From the NCBI RefSeq assembly GCF_033958435.1, contig NC_134137.1:246992501-247056500 (forward strand): 64,000 nucleotides of DNA. The letters are read 5' to 3'. Source of the stretch: Carettochelys insculpta. Taxonomy: Eukaryota > Chordata > Testudines > Carettochelyidae. Under the pieces are notes generated by a model. The model did no database searches, was not told the origin of the DNA, and worked only from the letters and a program-made list of their open reading frames with translations. The first letter of the stretch is position 1. Every line of letters starts with the position of its first letter. The position numbers were made by a program, and so were the translations under genes. This document shows positions 36,345-49,009 of the stretch, one piece after another.

Positions 36345-37694
36345 GCGATTATTATTAATTTTAAAATGGAATATTTTAGAGGAGCTTTCATTTTTATCCT
36401 TATATGAACATTTATTTCTTCTGCTTTTTTCCTTCAAATCCAACTAAGCTGCCCAGTTTCCAGCCACTTGTATGCTATTATAAAATAGCAGACATCGGGA
36501 GTATGGTATTCTCCACCACAGTAAGAACACATTTTTAGCTTTTCTGTATGAACTAAGGCCTTGGTTTTATTTTTAAATGAAATCTCTGTTTCTCTGTAGT
36601 CTTCAGGCTAACAGTTACATTCATATGCTTCCCAATTTTAGGTGTGGTTCTGTTAGTAATTTCTCTTGTGACATATGAATTTGTTTGCCATTCTATTTAT
36701 ACTTTTACACCATGCCCAGCCGAGTGCATTCCAGGAACACGTTAGATGACAATAATTAGCATCTGTCACATGGGAGTCTCTTCCTACACAACCACATCCT
36801 GCAAAGTCACTTCTAAAACTTATTTAGGTGACAATACTTTGTCACATTTCTTATTGTGCTTTAAGTTGTGTATCATGGATTAATGTCTTTTTTGATTTCT
36901 TGTTAGGAAATCTAAACCTATGGTTAGTTAAAATTAGCTTGACAGCATGGACACTTTATACAGTGCAAACAATTTAATATTTATCTGCATATAAATATGA
37001 AACATGGAGGTGATAACCATATAACATGTAGCAAAGTAATAGCAAATGTAGTTTATCCTTCACCCTGGGCCACCTCTGCTTTGCTTTCTATCAACTTTAA
37101 TGCTAATATTTTAGACTGCTGAACTGCTTCTAAACAGCTACCATGTTTGCCTGTTTAAAAAAGGAGGGGTAAAGAAGTTAATTTTCCTCATTTCCATATA
37201 CCTGTATCCTGTGACTGTTGATTATGATTTACAATCACTTCATATTTGCCTCGAATCCTTAAAAGGAGACACAAAGAGGAATTAAATATTGCCATGCCAC
37301 AGTTAAATATTGTCCTAGACTACCTGTATCATAATAAACACACACAGCACCCCTCTCCCCCAATCATAAGGATACTCACAATAGTAGTAGGGCTTAAGTG
37401 TTTGCAGGACTGTGGCTGTAAGATAAGAGATACAGCAAGTAACAGGCATCTTTATGGGTTGTCTTTATATAAAAGTGAATACAAATGGCAATAACTGAGA
37501 GGTACCAGTTCTCTGCCTATGTGTCAGCATGGAATCTCCAAGACCCAATAGCATTTGCATATGTTACATATAATTACAGTTCTGTCACAGAAACTATTTA
37601 TCCATCAGGTAATCTGATTTATTTTTTCAGCACCTACACATATTCATTTTATTCCAATGAAAGTTACACAACCTCCTAACCCTTGTTACACCAT

Positions 37695-37875
37695 GGCTGT
37701 GTCTACACTACAAAAATAACTTCAAAGTAAGCGACTTCAAAGTTGAGCATCTACACACTTTCCTAGGAATGGAGTAAGGTCTTAGAAGTTAGGCTCAGTA
37801 CTTCAAAATAAGGGAAAAGTGTGTGTAGACTCTCTGCTGGCTACTTCAAAGTTAACTCCTAGTGTAGACACTCCC
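37695..37875. mobile_element. Harbinger-type MITE
   Basis: A 181-bp element beginning ggctgtgtctacactac and ending agtgtagacactccc, with an interior of acttcaaagtaagc / ctacttcaaagttaac phrases. CAT flanks both sides (37692-37694 and 37876-37878), a possible 3-bp duplication. Confidence 0.75.
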
Positions 37876-39969
37876 CATGTTAAAGTGTTATTGCACAAAA
37901 CAATGGCTCTTCAGAACAACAATTAACCCTTCCCTCCAACCATCAAACAAGAAAGTCCACAAACCTACAGTTTCACTTCAAATAGTTCCCTCTCTCCTTC
38001 TAAAGACAACTTGTAATCATACCAAGCAGCTAACAGTTACTCAGGAGCTAGCTGTAAGGTATAAATTAAGAGCTTTAGTCTCTAAAGTAAACTTCAGTCC
38101 TTCAAATAACTATTGCTACCACAGAAGTTGCACCAAAACCCTTTCTATCCTGTCTTCAGCCAGTGCTGCACAAAGAATCATATGGCTTCAACTTCTTGGT
38201 GATTAGTGATTGCCCACCTGTGTAGCTTTCAATTGGTCCCAGCTGCTTCGTGAATTTAGCCTTTGGGTTACTCTGAAAGGAAGGAATGTAATGCTCTTTT
38301 CCTCAGGCGAACAAGCTCTGGCTTTAGAGAGAAAGTACCCAAGTATGTAACTTAATTTTATTGTATCTCTTGGACGTGTTGGGTGGCTTTCTCTGAAAAA
38401 GACTTCCTAATCAGCCTGCAGTCTGCATAGTTGGCTAAGCAGGTCTAATAGCTGAGGAATACAACTGGGAAAGAAGAAATGAGTGGGGAGATGTTTGATC
38501 TCTGTTTTGAGCTCAAGAGCACAAAGCCAGAATGTCGCATCAATCAGGAAGAAAAAGAAAAGGAATGAAAGGTAAGTTCAACTTCTCTCAACCTATGTCA
38601 TGTTTGCACACAGATACCTCATGAGATTTTGAGAGCAGAAATAAGGGAGAACTACTATCAGGGTACTAAAGTGGGAAAGAAAGGGTTTTGTGTTTCCAGG
38701 CCATGTGTCAGTCTGAGCCTATTGACTGGCAGTAATTGTGATTAACCTGTAACTACTGCTAGCAGTGAACAGGCAGAGTCTGGCTGGATCGTGATATAAC
38801 CCATAGATACTGGGTTTTAAAAAGTAACAATGAAATATTAGATAATTGATCCAACTGAAATGTTAATGAACAATTTAATATTTTATGCCTGGTTCTGTAA
38901 TGGATGCATATGTTCTATTTCCACAGAGACATATCAGCCAGGTGTGATATTTGTTTACAAATAGCCTAGAAAATATGCTGTAGGGGACAACGCTGCAAAG
39001 CAGGAGGATGGATTTTAGACCACTTGGTAGAGTGCTTCCATTTATAATGTCCATGTTGCCATAACCCAGCTCTGTGCAACTGTATTTCTCTTTATGGAAG
39101 TCTTTATTCTCTTTGATTTATTACCTCAATATTTTGTGTGTTGCTTTGTCATACCCCACAACCAAATAAGAGGCTGAGAGCAGGGATAGAAACAGCACCA
39201 AAGGCATGTACTCTTTAGCTCAAGTTGTGTTTCTGATGTGATGTGTGTGTTTGCAATGTGAGCTCTGCCATTGACGTCTGCATACACTGTCTCAGGCCCC
39301 AGATGCTGAATGATGAATGTTCAGTCCATGATTTCACCCACTGAACAATTGCAAAATGGTGGCCTCTAGAGGGATTTCAATTCTTCTGAGAGCTTGTATA
39401 CGCTCCCTCATCAAGAGAAGCCTCATCCTGTCTCCAGGTAAATACAGGAACAAGCCATGCCCCTCACTGTGTACATCTATACTGCACTCAAAAGCCCTGG
39501 TGGTATTGAGTCTCAAGCTATAGCCTGAGGTCAATCTCTATACTTTGGTATGTGGGAAGGAGCTATAAAACTGAACCCTGCAAGCCCCAGTAGGGCTAAC
39601 CAAGCCACCTGCTATCATGCCACAGGTCTTTAATCACAAGGTAAATGTACCCTGTGAGTCAGCAGAAACCACAACACTTTCCCTGCAGGATCAAAGACTG
39701 CTAACCCAGTGGGTTTCTTTCACGTATTGTCGGCTTGCTGCAAGTATTGGGAAGGGTACTCAGGGTAACTAGACACACCTGCGATTAGCAGAGATGAAAG
39801 TGTGGTATTATTTAAGGAATATTTTGCAATCCCGTTAGTAAAAGCTGTATTGAAATGCATAAACATGAAGGGAGGGGATGGGAGGGCACAGAGTTATGAT
39901 GGCTGGGTGATTTGTAAACCTTTGTATTTCCTGACCTTTCAGTATTTCATGGGCAGTTTTAGTGTAGAA
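37876..39969. other. Unassigned sequence
   Basis: No gene or named repeat recognised. The 109-codon frame starting at 37877 has no family resemblance. Confidence 0.4.
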
Positions 39970-40735
39970 TTTTAGAGCACAGGAGGTAATCAAGTCCAAT
40001 CCCCTGTGCTCATGGCAGGACCAAACACTAACTAGACCATCTCTGCCAGGAGTCTATCAAGCCTGCTCTTAAAAATTTCCTATGGTGGAGATACCACAGA
40101 CTCCCTAGGCAGCTTATTTGAGTGCTTCACCACCCTGACAGGAAGTTATTCCTAATGTCCAACCTGAACTTTCTTGGCTGCAATTTAAGCTCATTGTTGC
40201 TTGTCCTATCTTCGAAGGTTAAGGAGAATAATTTTTCTCCCTCCTTGTAACAAACCTCTAGGCATTTGGCAGCTGTTATCAGGTCCCCTCTCGGTCTTCT
40301 CTTTTCCAGACTAAACAAACCCAGCTCTTTCAATCATCCCCATGGGTCACGGTTTCCTAGACCTTTAATATTTTCAGTTGCTCTTCTACATATCTTCTCC
40401 AATTTGTCCACATCTTTCCTGAAACATTGCAGCCAGAAGTGGACACAATTCTCTAGATGAGTTCTGCTGTGTGCAGAGTAAAGCAGAAGAATTACTTCTT
40501 GTGTCTTGCTTGCACACCTTCCGTTAAAGCATCCCCCAGTGATTTTGCTTTTTATGCAATAGTGTCACACAATTGACTTGTATTTCACTTGTGGTCCATT
40601 ATGACCCTAGATCCCTTTCTGTGGCACTCCTTCCTAGACAGTTATTTTCTGTTTTGTTTGTGTGAAACTGTTCCTTCCTAAGCAAAGTACTCTGTGTTTG
40701 TCCTTATTGAATTTCAAGTGTAGTTATTTTGTTTT
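39970..40735 (-). mobile_element. CR1 LINE 3' portion, minus strand
   Basis: On the minus strand, sequence from about 40735 to 40480 matches the CR1 RT-distal region. It is followed by the C-terminal coding part (40333-40127: ELGLFSLEKRRPRGDLIT, then FRLDIRNNFLSGW, a CR1 signature) and the 3' untranslated region, ending near 39970 with cctgtgctctaaaattct. The frame is only partly open and there is no full RT. This is the longest single CR1 copy in the window. Confidence 0.85.
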
Positions 40736-40879
40736 TCATAATAGAGATAATTAAATCTTACTTTCTCCCAGTGCAAGGCTAACTAGATGATGTTGTCATG
40801 TATGTTTTAGAACAACTGTTGCCGAGAGAATTCAGCCACTGGATCTGTTCAGTGTTCTTGGAAGAGTTTTCACTCATAA

Positions 40880-41111
40880 CAGAAATTAAAAAAAGAAATC
40901 ATGTAGCACTTTAAAGACTAACAAAATGATATATTTGGCAATGAGCTTTCATAGGACAGAGCCGCTTCTTCAGATCTGAAGAAGTGGGTCTGTCCCATGA
41001 AAGCTCATCACCAATGAAATCATTTTGTTAGTCTTTAAACTGCTACATTTCTGCTGGTGTGTTTTGTTGGAGTACAGACTAACACAGCTACCTCTCTGTT
41101 GTTATTCATAA
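40880..41111. mobile_element. Penelope-type hairpin copy
   Basis: Left arm 40890-40974 (gtagcactttaaagactaac, then gagctttcataggacagagc) and right arm 40977-41050 (its complement, gggtctgtcccatgaaagct, then tttgttagtctttaaactgc) meet head to head at cttcttcagatctgaagaag. The right side extends to the outer terminus (acacagctacctctctgttg). tcataa occurs just outside both ends (40874-40879 and 41106-41111), a weak candidate duplication. Confidence 0.7.
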
Positions 41112-41190
41112 TTTGTTAGTCTTTAAAGTGGTACATGACTGCTCTTTTGTTTTGTTAGGATACAGACTAATACAGCTACCTCTCTGTTAC
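41112..41190. mobile_element. Penelope-type terminal fragment in tandem
   Basis: tttgttagtctttaaagtgg, then gatacagactaatacagcta, repeating the outer part of the preceding copy (41022-41100) in the same orientation. Tandem terminal repeats are a known habit of Penelope-like elements. Confidence 0.7.
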
Positions 41191-42000
41191 TAAACAGCAA
41201 AGTAAGTACACTTGAGACTCTATTCAAAATGGCACACAGCTTTCCAAGACAGAATATCTAGCAAACACTGCAGAAAATCACAGGCACTGTCTCTCCATAT
41301 ATGTCAGCAGAGAAAATGAGAAATCACTGAGGGTACAGGGAAGTGTCTGGTGTATTTGCCTGATTTATTTGGTGGCTTATACTGTATCCCCTGCTAAGAC
41401 ATGTGGGAATGTAACAGATTAAAACATATCTCTTTGTAAATCAGAAAGATGATGTGGGAATTTAAAAAACAGACAGGAAAAAAATGATGGTGCTGATATT
41501 CAGCAAAACCTTGCCCAAAAAGATAAGCCTTGCTCCATATTCTGAAGCCTAAGACAGTCACACTCTGACTGATACTGAAGGCAGCAATTTTTAATCCTAG
41601 GATCACCTTGAAAACTTCATCCTCCAGTCTGTAGCACACTATAAAAATATGTATAGTAGTTGGCACACATTTTATTTGTCTCTGGTTTTAGATATTAGAA
41701 GAAATTTGTGCAGTTCCAAACCACCCAGAGGTTTATGAATTGAACTCAACAGCAGATGGCATAATGTATTTCTGCCAAACTCCTCTAAGCTGGAATGCAG
41801 TTTCACCTCACACTAAAGGCCTGAGCCAAGTCGCTGGAAAGTCAGATTGATTTCAGTGTGCTTCAGCTCAGGCCCCACATGCAGCATCTAAGGATTATTC
41901 CAAGACAAGTTCTTTGCTTTAGCCCAACTTGGACTGTCAAAAATATCATTTGCTTCCTAGATGTGATAGTTAAATGGTGGGGTGTAATATCTTAACTACA

Positions 42001-42327
42001 GGTTAGACCTCCTTAGTCCTGCGCTCTTGGGACCTGAGGAATTTTGCCAGACCAGGGGAGGTCGATTCCAGACACCCTCCTGCCAGCTTCTGGGCTCTTC
42101 TGGGGGTCTGCCAGCCTCAAAACCAGGCTCCCCTCAGGGCTGCTAACCCGCTTCCAGCCTCGGTCACTGGGCTCCTGGTTGCCAACCACCCGGCTTCACT
42201 CCAGGATCTCAGCTGCTGGCCTCTCTCTTCCTGACTTCCCCTACTCTCAGCCACCCAGACTCTCTGGTATGGCAACATCTGTGGTTGTACCAGACCACGG
42301 ATGTTGCTGGACCAGAGAGGTTGAACC
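42001..42327. mobile_element. Non-autonomous DNA transposon with inverted ends
   Basis: Left end ggttagacctccttagtcct and right end, complemented, ggttcaacctctctggtcca: an imperfect terminal inverted repeat. The interior is GC-richer than the flanks and has no transposase. I see no convincing target duplication, so the superfamily is open. A 129-codon frame inside is a by-product of its composition. Confidence 0.6.
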
Positions 42328-42870
42328 CATACATATGAAAACAAGTAGCATGAGCCTTTGGCATTATCTGGGAGTGCCAAACAATTTGTCAGGAAAAATT
42401 AATATTCTTCTAGATTGTGAGAGGGAAAGTTGAGCTGAGAGCATTGACCTCTTTTTGGAACATGTGGACGTGCTTTATCAATCTCCTTCAGTTCCACTGT
42501 TTGCTTGTGCTCTCCAGTCAGCGTCTTGTTTGGACTTAAGCTCAGTCAGTGAGTTTTCCAATTCACATTTCTGTTTCAATAAAGCACGGGTACAATATGT
42601 ACTAGTTTAAGTGGGGGAAGTAGATCAGATGATAGGAACTAGAGGATGACTTATGAGGGAGGGAAAAGCTTTGGAACTTAATTTGTATAGTCACAAAATT
42701 GGGGGTGTCTGATTTTTTTTAAATTGATCATTCACTACAGTCAATAATGTGAAGTAAGGAGAAATGTTTGTTTACTTTATTTGACCACTAAGGTGTACTG
42801 TAACATACAAGAAGTAATGTTTAAATAGTACTTTGATACAAGAATAGCTTTCTGCTTGAAAGGACATCTC

Positions 42871-43132
42871 GGCTATGTCTACACAACAGACTAAACTCAA
42901 AATAGTCTATTTTGGCATGTGGCGCTGTCTGAACTATGCCACGTGTTGAAATACAGTGCTGTTTTGAGGCATTCCTTACTTCTCCTGTGATGAGGTTTAC
43001 AGCGATGTCAAAACAGAGCACCCATTGTTTCGAAAAATATTTCAAAATGATGAGCATGTTACATAGATGCAGGGCAGCTGTTTTGGGATACTGCAGTATC
43101 CCAGAATAGCTCCTTCCATGTTGACATAGCCC
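42871..43132. mobile_element. Harbinger-type MITE
   Basis: Left end ggctatgtctacacaac and right end gttgacatagcc; interior has ctcaaaatagtctattttgg and the similar ttcaaaatgatg theme. No clear TTA duplication. Confidence 0.75.
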
Positions 43133-43741
43133 CAAAGAGGAGAAAAAAGTCACTGCATAAAGTCATGTTACAGTGGCTCCATGTGTTTGAGGCAAGGTTA
43201 GATACAAACAAAACATGAAAGGAACACAGTAATACAATAATAAATGCCCTGTTAGAAAAATCCACCATGGGACAAAAATGACCTTGCCAGGCATTGTTTC
43301 AGATGAATAATCATCCTGAAAGTGTTTTATATCTCATCCCCATGCACCAAACTTTGCATTAGCAGGAATTAGTGGAAATTCCCCTGGTATCTTAATGGCA
43401 AAAAAGGAGACACTGAAGGACAGAAATTTTGCAAAGTCAATGTCAATTTGGAAAATGTAACAAGGAGATTTGAAATGCATAACATTTTGGATTTCTCTGT
43501 ACTGATTATTTTGCCCTAAATAAGGTGTATGTATTAATAGCTTGTGTAAATCTGTTTAACATTTAAATAGAAATATCTGCTGCAAATCTGAACTCTTCAT
43601 TAAAATGTAACACTTTAGTATTGTAACACTTAGGGCACTCAAACAAGACAACACCCCAAATCACCTTTTTAAAAAAGTATAAATTTCTCATTAGCTTCTC
43701 ATTATCTGACACTCAAAACTGAAAAGCGTCAACATTTTGAG

Positions 43742-43971
43742 GAGTAAAGGGACTTTGAAGGAGCTCAGGCACTTTGAAATACCCACGGCTGACCTGCAGC
43801 TACACGCAAGCCGGCACTTCGAAGTTTGACCCTTTGAAGTTGCCATGGTTGGAGGGGAGGCAGTTTAGCCTACTGAAGTGCTGCATATGCACCGTGGCTC
43901 TTCATTAGTAATCTCCCAACACCCTAAATACCATGCCCCCTTTAAATTTGGGGGCTAGTCTAGACACAGCC
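43742..43971. mobile_element. Truncated Harbinger-type MITE
   Basis: The right end gctagtctagacacagcc is preserved, and the interior holds cacttcgaagtttgaccctt-type phrases; the left terminus is not recognisable. The left edge is approximate. Confidence 0.55.
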
Positions 43972-46900
43972 TTGGTTTCCTATGTGCAGCAGTAATACAA
44001 ACAATAACGATTCTTAACTTTTCAGAGCAGCTAGATTGAAAAATGGTATTTTTGCAGAAAGTGTCATTTTTACTCAAATCACCATTTTGATTTAAATGGT
44101 TAAAAAAAATTGAAAATTTTTGCAGAAATCATTTCCATTTAGAGCATTAAAATGTGTCCAGACATAAGCTCAGAATGCTCTGACCATTCTTGAAATTAGT
44201 GTTTTGTTTGGGTAGTTTTAACTTGGCTTAACCCTTTTACCCAGCAGTAGCTCTACATACAAGTAATATACCCCAAACATCTGACCAATTTTTAAGTTTT
44301 CCTTACCTCTCCTCAAAGGCTGGTAAAAACAAATGGGCCCTGCAGCATGAGCAGAAAGTTAACAAAATTAGGCCTTTTCTAACCAGTAATTTTGCATTTA
44401 TGTTTTTCTGTACAACCTGTTAAATGGCTCAGGTCAAGTGCAATTAGTATAAATGGTGCAATGCACCTTAAATACCAGCTTTACTAATACATCCTTAAAT
44501 ACTTCAGAATGGTGATACACAGCATCATACTTATGGAATAAAGAAAATTGACTTAAAGTCAGGGTACTGACTAGATACACAGAGACTAGGAAAAAAACCA
44601 AAACCATCCATCCCCAACAAATCTTGATTGTTTGACACATGAAACTGACAATAGCAATACATGGAACACAATCCAGCTTTTCCAAAATCCTTTGATAAAT
44701 CTCTACTTTTATATGGCAAGATGTTTCTGCCCCTACCATTGGCAGTGAAGCAGACAAGAATACAACTGGGGAATGAAATGTATCTGTCTAAACACTAGGA
44801 AATAGAATATGTGTAAGCAAAGCTGGTCTCACTGGACAGAAACATAGGATTGCAGTCCTGTAGGCAAAATACAGAACTTTGTTGGTTCCTAGGTACATTT
44901 AAAAATGTAGCTGAAGAAATCCCAGACAAGTGTAGTTAATGGTGGTAAGGTGGCTCTCAACAGTCATAGACCTCAAACAATCATAGCCTATCAAAAGAGC
45001 CACATTTATCTCACATGCAATTAGTTCACAATTTTCTTTCCTACAAATTATTGACCTCAATAATCTAGGAACAGAGGCAATGTCAAATTTAAAACTGTTC
45101 AAGAAAATGAACCACATGTAAAGGCGGGATTCTTTTTTTATTACCATCTCTTATTCTGGGTCTCTGTCATGCCTTTTGAATGGAAATAGTCATTTGTTCA
45201 GGTTTGCCTGGTTGATAGCTCTGACACTGAGCTTTCAGGATGGTGTTTTGTGGTTAAACTGTGCATTTTAAATAAAGCAGGATTCAGTCTAAGTATCTTG
45301 AAAGGATGTTGGTGTAACAGGCTGTTTCAAAGAACAGGAAAACACTGATTGTATGGAAAACATTTTTGTTCTAGAATATTGGTATGTATGCTATTGCAGG
45401 AACTTACAATATCTGGAACATAAAAGGCTAATGAATACACTGCCATAGCCTAAGGATAAAGGCACTGCAGCTATTTAGCTTTCACAGCTTGTTAACTGGG
45501 AAGCTGGTGAACATAAATTAGGAGTAGGCACAGAGGGTATGTTAAGGGTGTTGCAGTATAGGAAGGAAAATTGGTGAGCTCTGCAGCTTAAAATGGAGAT
45601 GCCCTCAACTTCATTTAACTGCTCTGCAATCTTTGTTGCAAAGAACAGCTTCTAGCTTAGTCAAGTTCAGCACAGCTCCTCCTGGCTTGACTAGAGGGTA
45701 ACTTCCTTTTGGGTCACTTGACAGGACAGACACCTTCAGGCCATCTGGCTCCCAAGTTCAGCTTTACCCTGGGCAATGTTCAGGAGCCATACAACTGAGG
45801 TCTCCACTGGGATAGCCCTGCTGCTAATGGGCTATCCTTTTCTACTGGCCTCCAGATATCATATATAATGGATGTTCCTCAAGCTTTGTGAAAATCACTT
45901 CTAGATTGTGCATTACTCTAATCATACACAGTGAACATCTCCATCTCCTGGGTCAAATGTGTGCCAGCTAATTTGCTTTACATTGAAAAGAATTGCTTCC
46001 CAAATCATATTCTAGGTAATGATGACAGAGTTTTAACATCAGCTGCTTCACCGCCTCTTAATGGTGTCATAAAAATGAACATGTCAAATGATACACTGTG
46101 TCCCTGTTGCAATAGCATTGTAAGAAACCCCAACACATCAAACTGATGGAAAAGCCTAGGAATGCTTCAAAATATTTACAGTCTTTCATTTTTTTTAACA
46201 TGTATTGAGCTTTCTCCTGTTTGCCCCCTGACAACACACACTTCGAAATGTTGCCATACTACTGCCATTCTTGCATGTTTAAGCTGTCATTGATGTCACT
46301 TACCTATTGAATCTTAATGTCACCATGTCACCCAAATTAACTGTGTTAACAGCCTGTATTTATGATAAAAATTGTACATATGTGCTCCAGATAACATAGT
46401 ATGTCTGACACTTTCCTTAAAGTGGTAAAGCTTTGTAAGATATTCAGCATATACAAAGAGAATAGCAAATTATCCAGGATGAAGGATACGAGTATTGGAT
46501 AGTTAAACAAACATCTCCCCATAAAACATGTACCAATCCATATAGAAAATATGAATGGTACAGTAGCTGTGAGGGAGGGTAATTTTGTGAGGAAAGGCAC
46601 AGGATGGGAATAAGGGGATATGGAATTCTGTTCTTACCACAAGTTTGTGATGGAGGCATTATCTTGTGCAAGTCACATGTGTTTGGGATCCCTTCGCCTC
46701 CATCTTAGATATAGGGAAATACTTTCCCTGCATATCTCACAAGGGGGTTTTGAGGCTTAATTCATTAGTATTTGTAAGGCATTTTCATATCTCAGAAGGC
46801 GCTGTATGAATGCACAATATTAGCTTCTGATCTTTTTTTCATAAATATTTCATGTAACCAAGAACTGGTCATAAACAACTGGTTCTCTTATTCCTGCATG

Positions 46901-47473
46901 TCGATGGAAGCAAAGAGGTGCATGCAGAAATCCAACAAGATTTAGTGTATGTCTCTGGAAATTTCAGCCTATGAAGGGAACAGAGGAAAATTCTGTGGAC
47001 CAAATTCTGCTCTTATTCATCCTAGTCTGAATCTAGACTGATTCTGTCCATGCTAAGGGAACTGTTCCATATTTACATTACCAGGGAAATTAGACCAATT
47101 AAATAGAGCTGCCTTTGTCCAGTGTTTCCAATTTCTAGGAACATGAATCTGAGAGGAGGAAGGTGAAGAAAGGCGCATCTGCCCTGCTACCACCATAAAT
47201 GTTCTTCTGTAGCTTCAAGTAAGGTATAAGTTGTTCCTCTGAAAGATGTCATTGTTGCTTCCAGAGACGTCTCTAATGCAGCCAGCCATGGGAGCAGAAT
47301 ATACGTGTGGGTGAAAGGCTTCAGCTTCTCTCACTATTCCTGCAACTCAGTTCAGCTCCAAAAGCATCCTAACTCGAGAAAGTGAACAGCCGACATTCCC
47401 AGAACTACATGTGGCCTTTTGGTAAAGTGGGGGATGTGGAGAAGACTAGAGGAAGTGTGGCATCTCTACATTT
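43972..47473. other. Unassigned sequence
   Basis: No gene recognised in 3.5 kb. Open frames up to 107 codons (44434-44757 minus) show no domain or splice context. Confidence 0.45.
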
Positions 47474-47943
47474 CCTAGAGGCTAGGGTGACCATATCTCC
47501 CTCTGCCAAATACAGGACAGGGGGATATGGGTAGGAGGGGTGGCTCCACCAAGCCACGGGGAGCTGGGAAGGAGGTGGCAGCTGACGGTGCTCCCCAAGC
47601 CTCAGGGAAGTGGCAGATCCCGGTACTCCCTGGGAGCCCTTGGGAAGCTGCAGTTGCCAGCACTTCCTGGGAGCCACAGGGCAGTGGCAGCCACCAGCAA
47701 GCCCCAGGGAAGCAGCAGGAACATGGCAGCTGCCTGCACTCCCTTTGCTTCCTGAGGTTTGGGGAAAGTGACGCCCGCCCGCAGTTGCGCCTGTGCAGCT
47801 GCTGGCAGAGAAGGTCAGTGTGGAGACAACCCAAATATGGGACAATGAGTCCTTTTTTAAAAATAAGTTGGGATGCCTTTTTGGCATCCAAAATATGGGA
47901 CCATTCCACCCAGCATGGGACGGATGGTCACCTTACCTAGAGG
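47474..47943. mobile_element. hAT-type non-autonomous transposon with 8-bp duplication
   Basis: CCTAGAGG stands at 47474-47481 and 47936-47943. Between them, 454 bp start ctagggtgaccatat and end atggtcacctta, imperfect inverted ends. An 8-bp duplication with ends of this kind is typical of the hAT superfamily. The interior is GC-rich (Gly/Ser/Pro-coding on both strands), which produces overlapping open frames of up to 160 codons that I do not regard as genes. Confidence 0.75.
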
Positions 47944-48500
47944 ACTTAGTCTAGAGTACCCAACAGAGTTAGATGGTGTGTGTGACTGAAAGAATTACAG
48001 GATGATAGCGTTAATGTTGCTGCATGTACACTGTTGCTGGCATTGAGTTCTGAGATTAATATGTGGCTAAACCTGTGAGTTATCCAATTATTTGCTCAAA
48101 TAGGATGACCAGCTCAGCCTTGTTTTCAGGGAGGCTGGACAAAAACTCTTTAGCTAAAGATTTCATTGAGTACATTTATTCTATTCTAGGTTATGTAAAT
48201 CTAGTCAGCTCCTGATTTAGAGAGTGCTTTGAAATACAGGTGATTATATTGGAGTAACATGTTAAAACAGATAATACTTCATGAACATATGTAATTTGAC
48301 AGAAAATATGCTTAAAGGAAAAACCTATTTCCTTCTATTTGCAGAGAAGGCAATGTTGTAGTTCAACTAAAGAAAGCATCTCAGTTTCACATTTGTTAGT
48401 TTCCTTCATATATACTTCTAGGAGGATGCCTCTGAATGAAATGTATTTAAAAATTCATATTGTACCTGAATTTTTCACTCAGTCCAGAACTGATGTAGAG

Positions 48501-49009
48501 GAAATACCACAAGAAGTCCTCTGGCATCTTATAGACAAAGGCTACATCCACACAGCGTGCTGCTGCTTCCAGGGTAATGCAAATGACTCATTTACAAATC
48601 TCATGCCTCATTTGCATATTCTCACATGATCGCTGTCCTGACAGAGGCTTCTGTCACCACAGAACAAGCATGTAGATGGGGTTCTGTCAACCAAACCTGC
48701 CTTGTCAACAGCCCCTTATCCCTCATTTTTGTCAGGGATAAAGAGCTGTTGACAAGGGCGGTGAGGTTGGTCAACAGAACCCCGTCTACATGGCTTGTTT
48801 TGTGGCAACAGAAGCCTCTGCCAGGACAGCAATCACACTAGAGTATGCAAATAAGGCAAGCGATTTGTAGATGAGTGCCTCATTTGTATCGTTGAGTGTC
48901 CTCATTTGCATGATCCTGCCAGCAGCAGCACGCCATGTAGATGTAGCCGACAGATTTATAGGAGTATAAACTTTCATGGGCAAAGACCCACTTCATCGGA
49001 TGAAATACC
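48501..49009. mobile_element. Penelope-type terminal insert, split by a palindromic MITE
   Basis: The first half is 48509-48539 (agaagtcctctggcatctta) and the second half 48949-49001 (taaactttcatgggcaaaga, then cccacttcatcgga). GAAATACC flanks both outer ends (48501-48508 and 49002-49009), the duplication made by the Penelope-type insertion. Removing the 409 bp between restores an 84-bp continuous terminal repeat like that at 36203-36332. Confidence 0.78.
48540..48948. mobile_element. 409-bp near-perfect palindromic Harbinger-type MITE
   Basis: Starts ggctacatccacacagcgtg and ends, complemented, with nearly the same words (ggctacatctacatggcgtg). The two halves mirror each other over most of their length, for example ctgacagaggcttctgtcac against gcctctgccaggacagc, and aggataaagagctgttgaca against gtcaacagccccttatccct at the centre near 48735. 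It lies inside a Penelope tail, so it is the younger of the two. Confidence 0.75.

Noticed and set aside
37877..38206. 109-codon open frame
   Set aside because: Starts at the edge of a MITE; no domain or codon signal.
42044..42433. 129-codon open frame
   Set aside because: Mostly inside a non-autonomous DNA transposon and running out of it; Pro/Ser-rich without domain.
47405..47940. Overlapping frames of 137-160 codons on both strands
   Set aside because: They span a hAT-type element with an exact 8-bp duplication; GC-rich composition explains the lack of stops.
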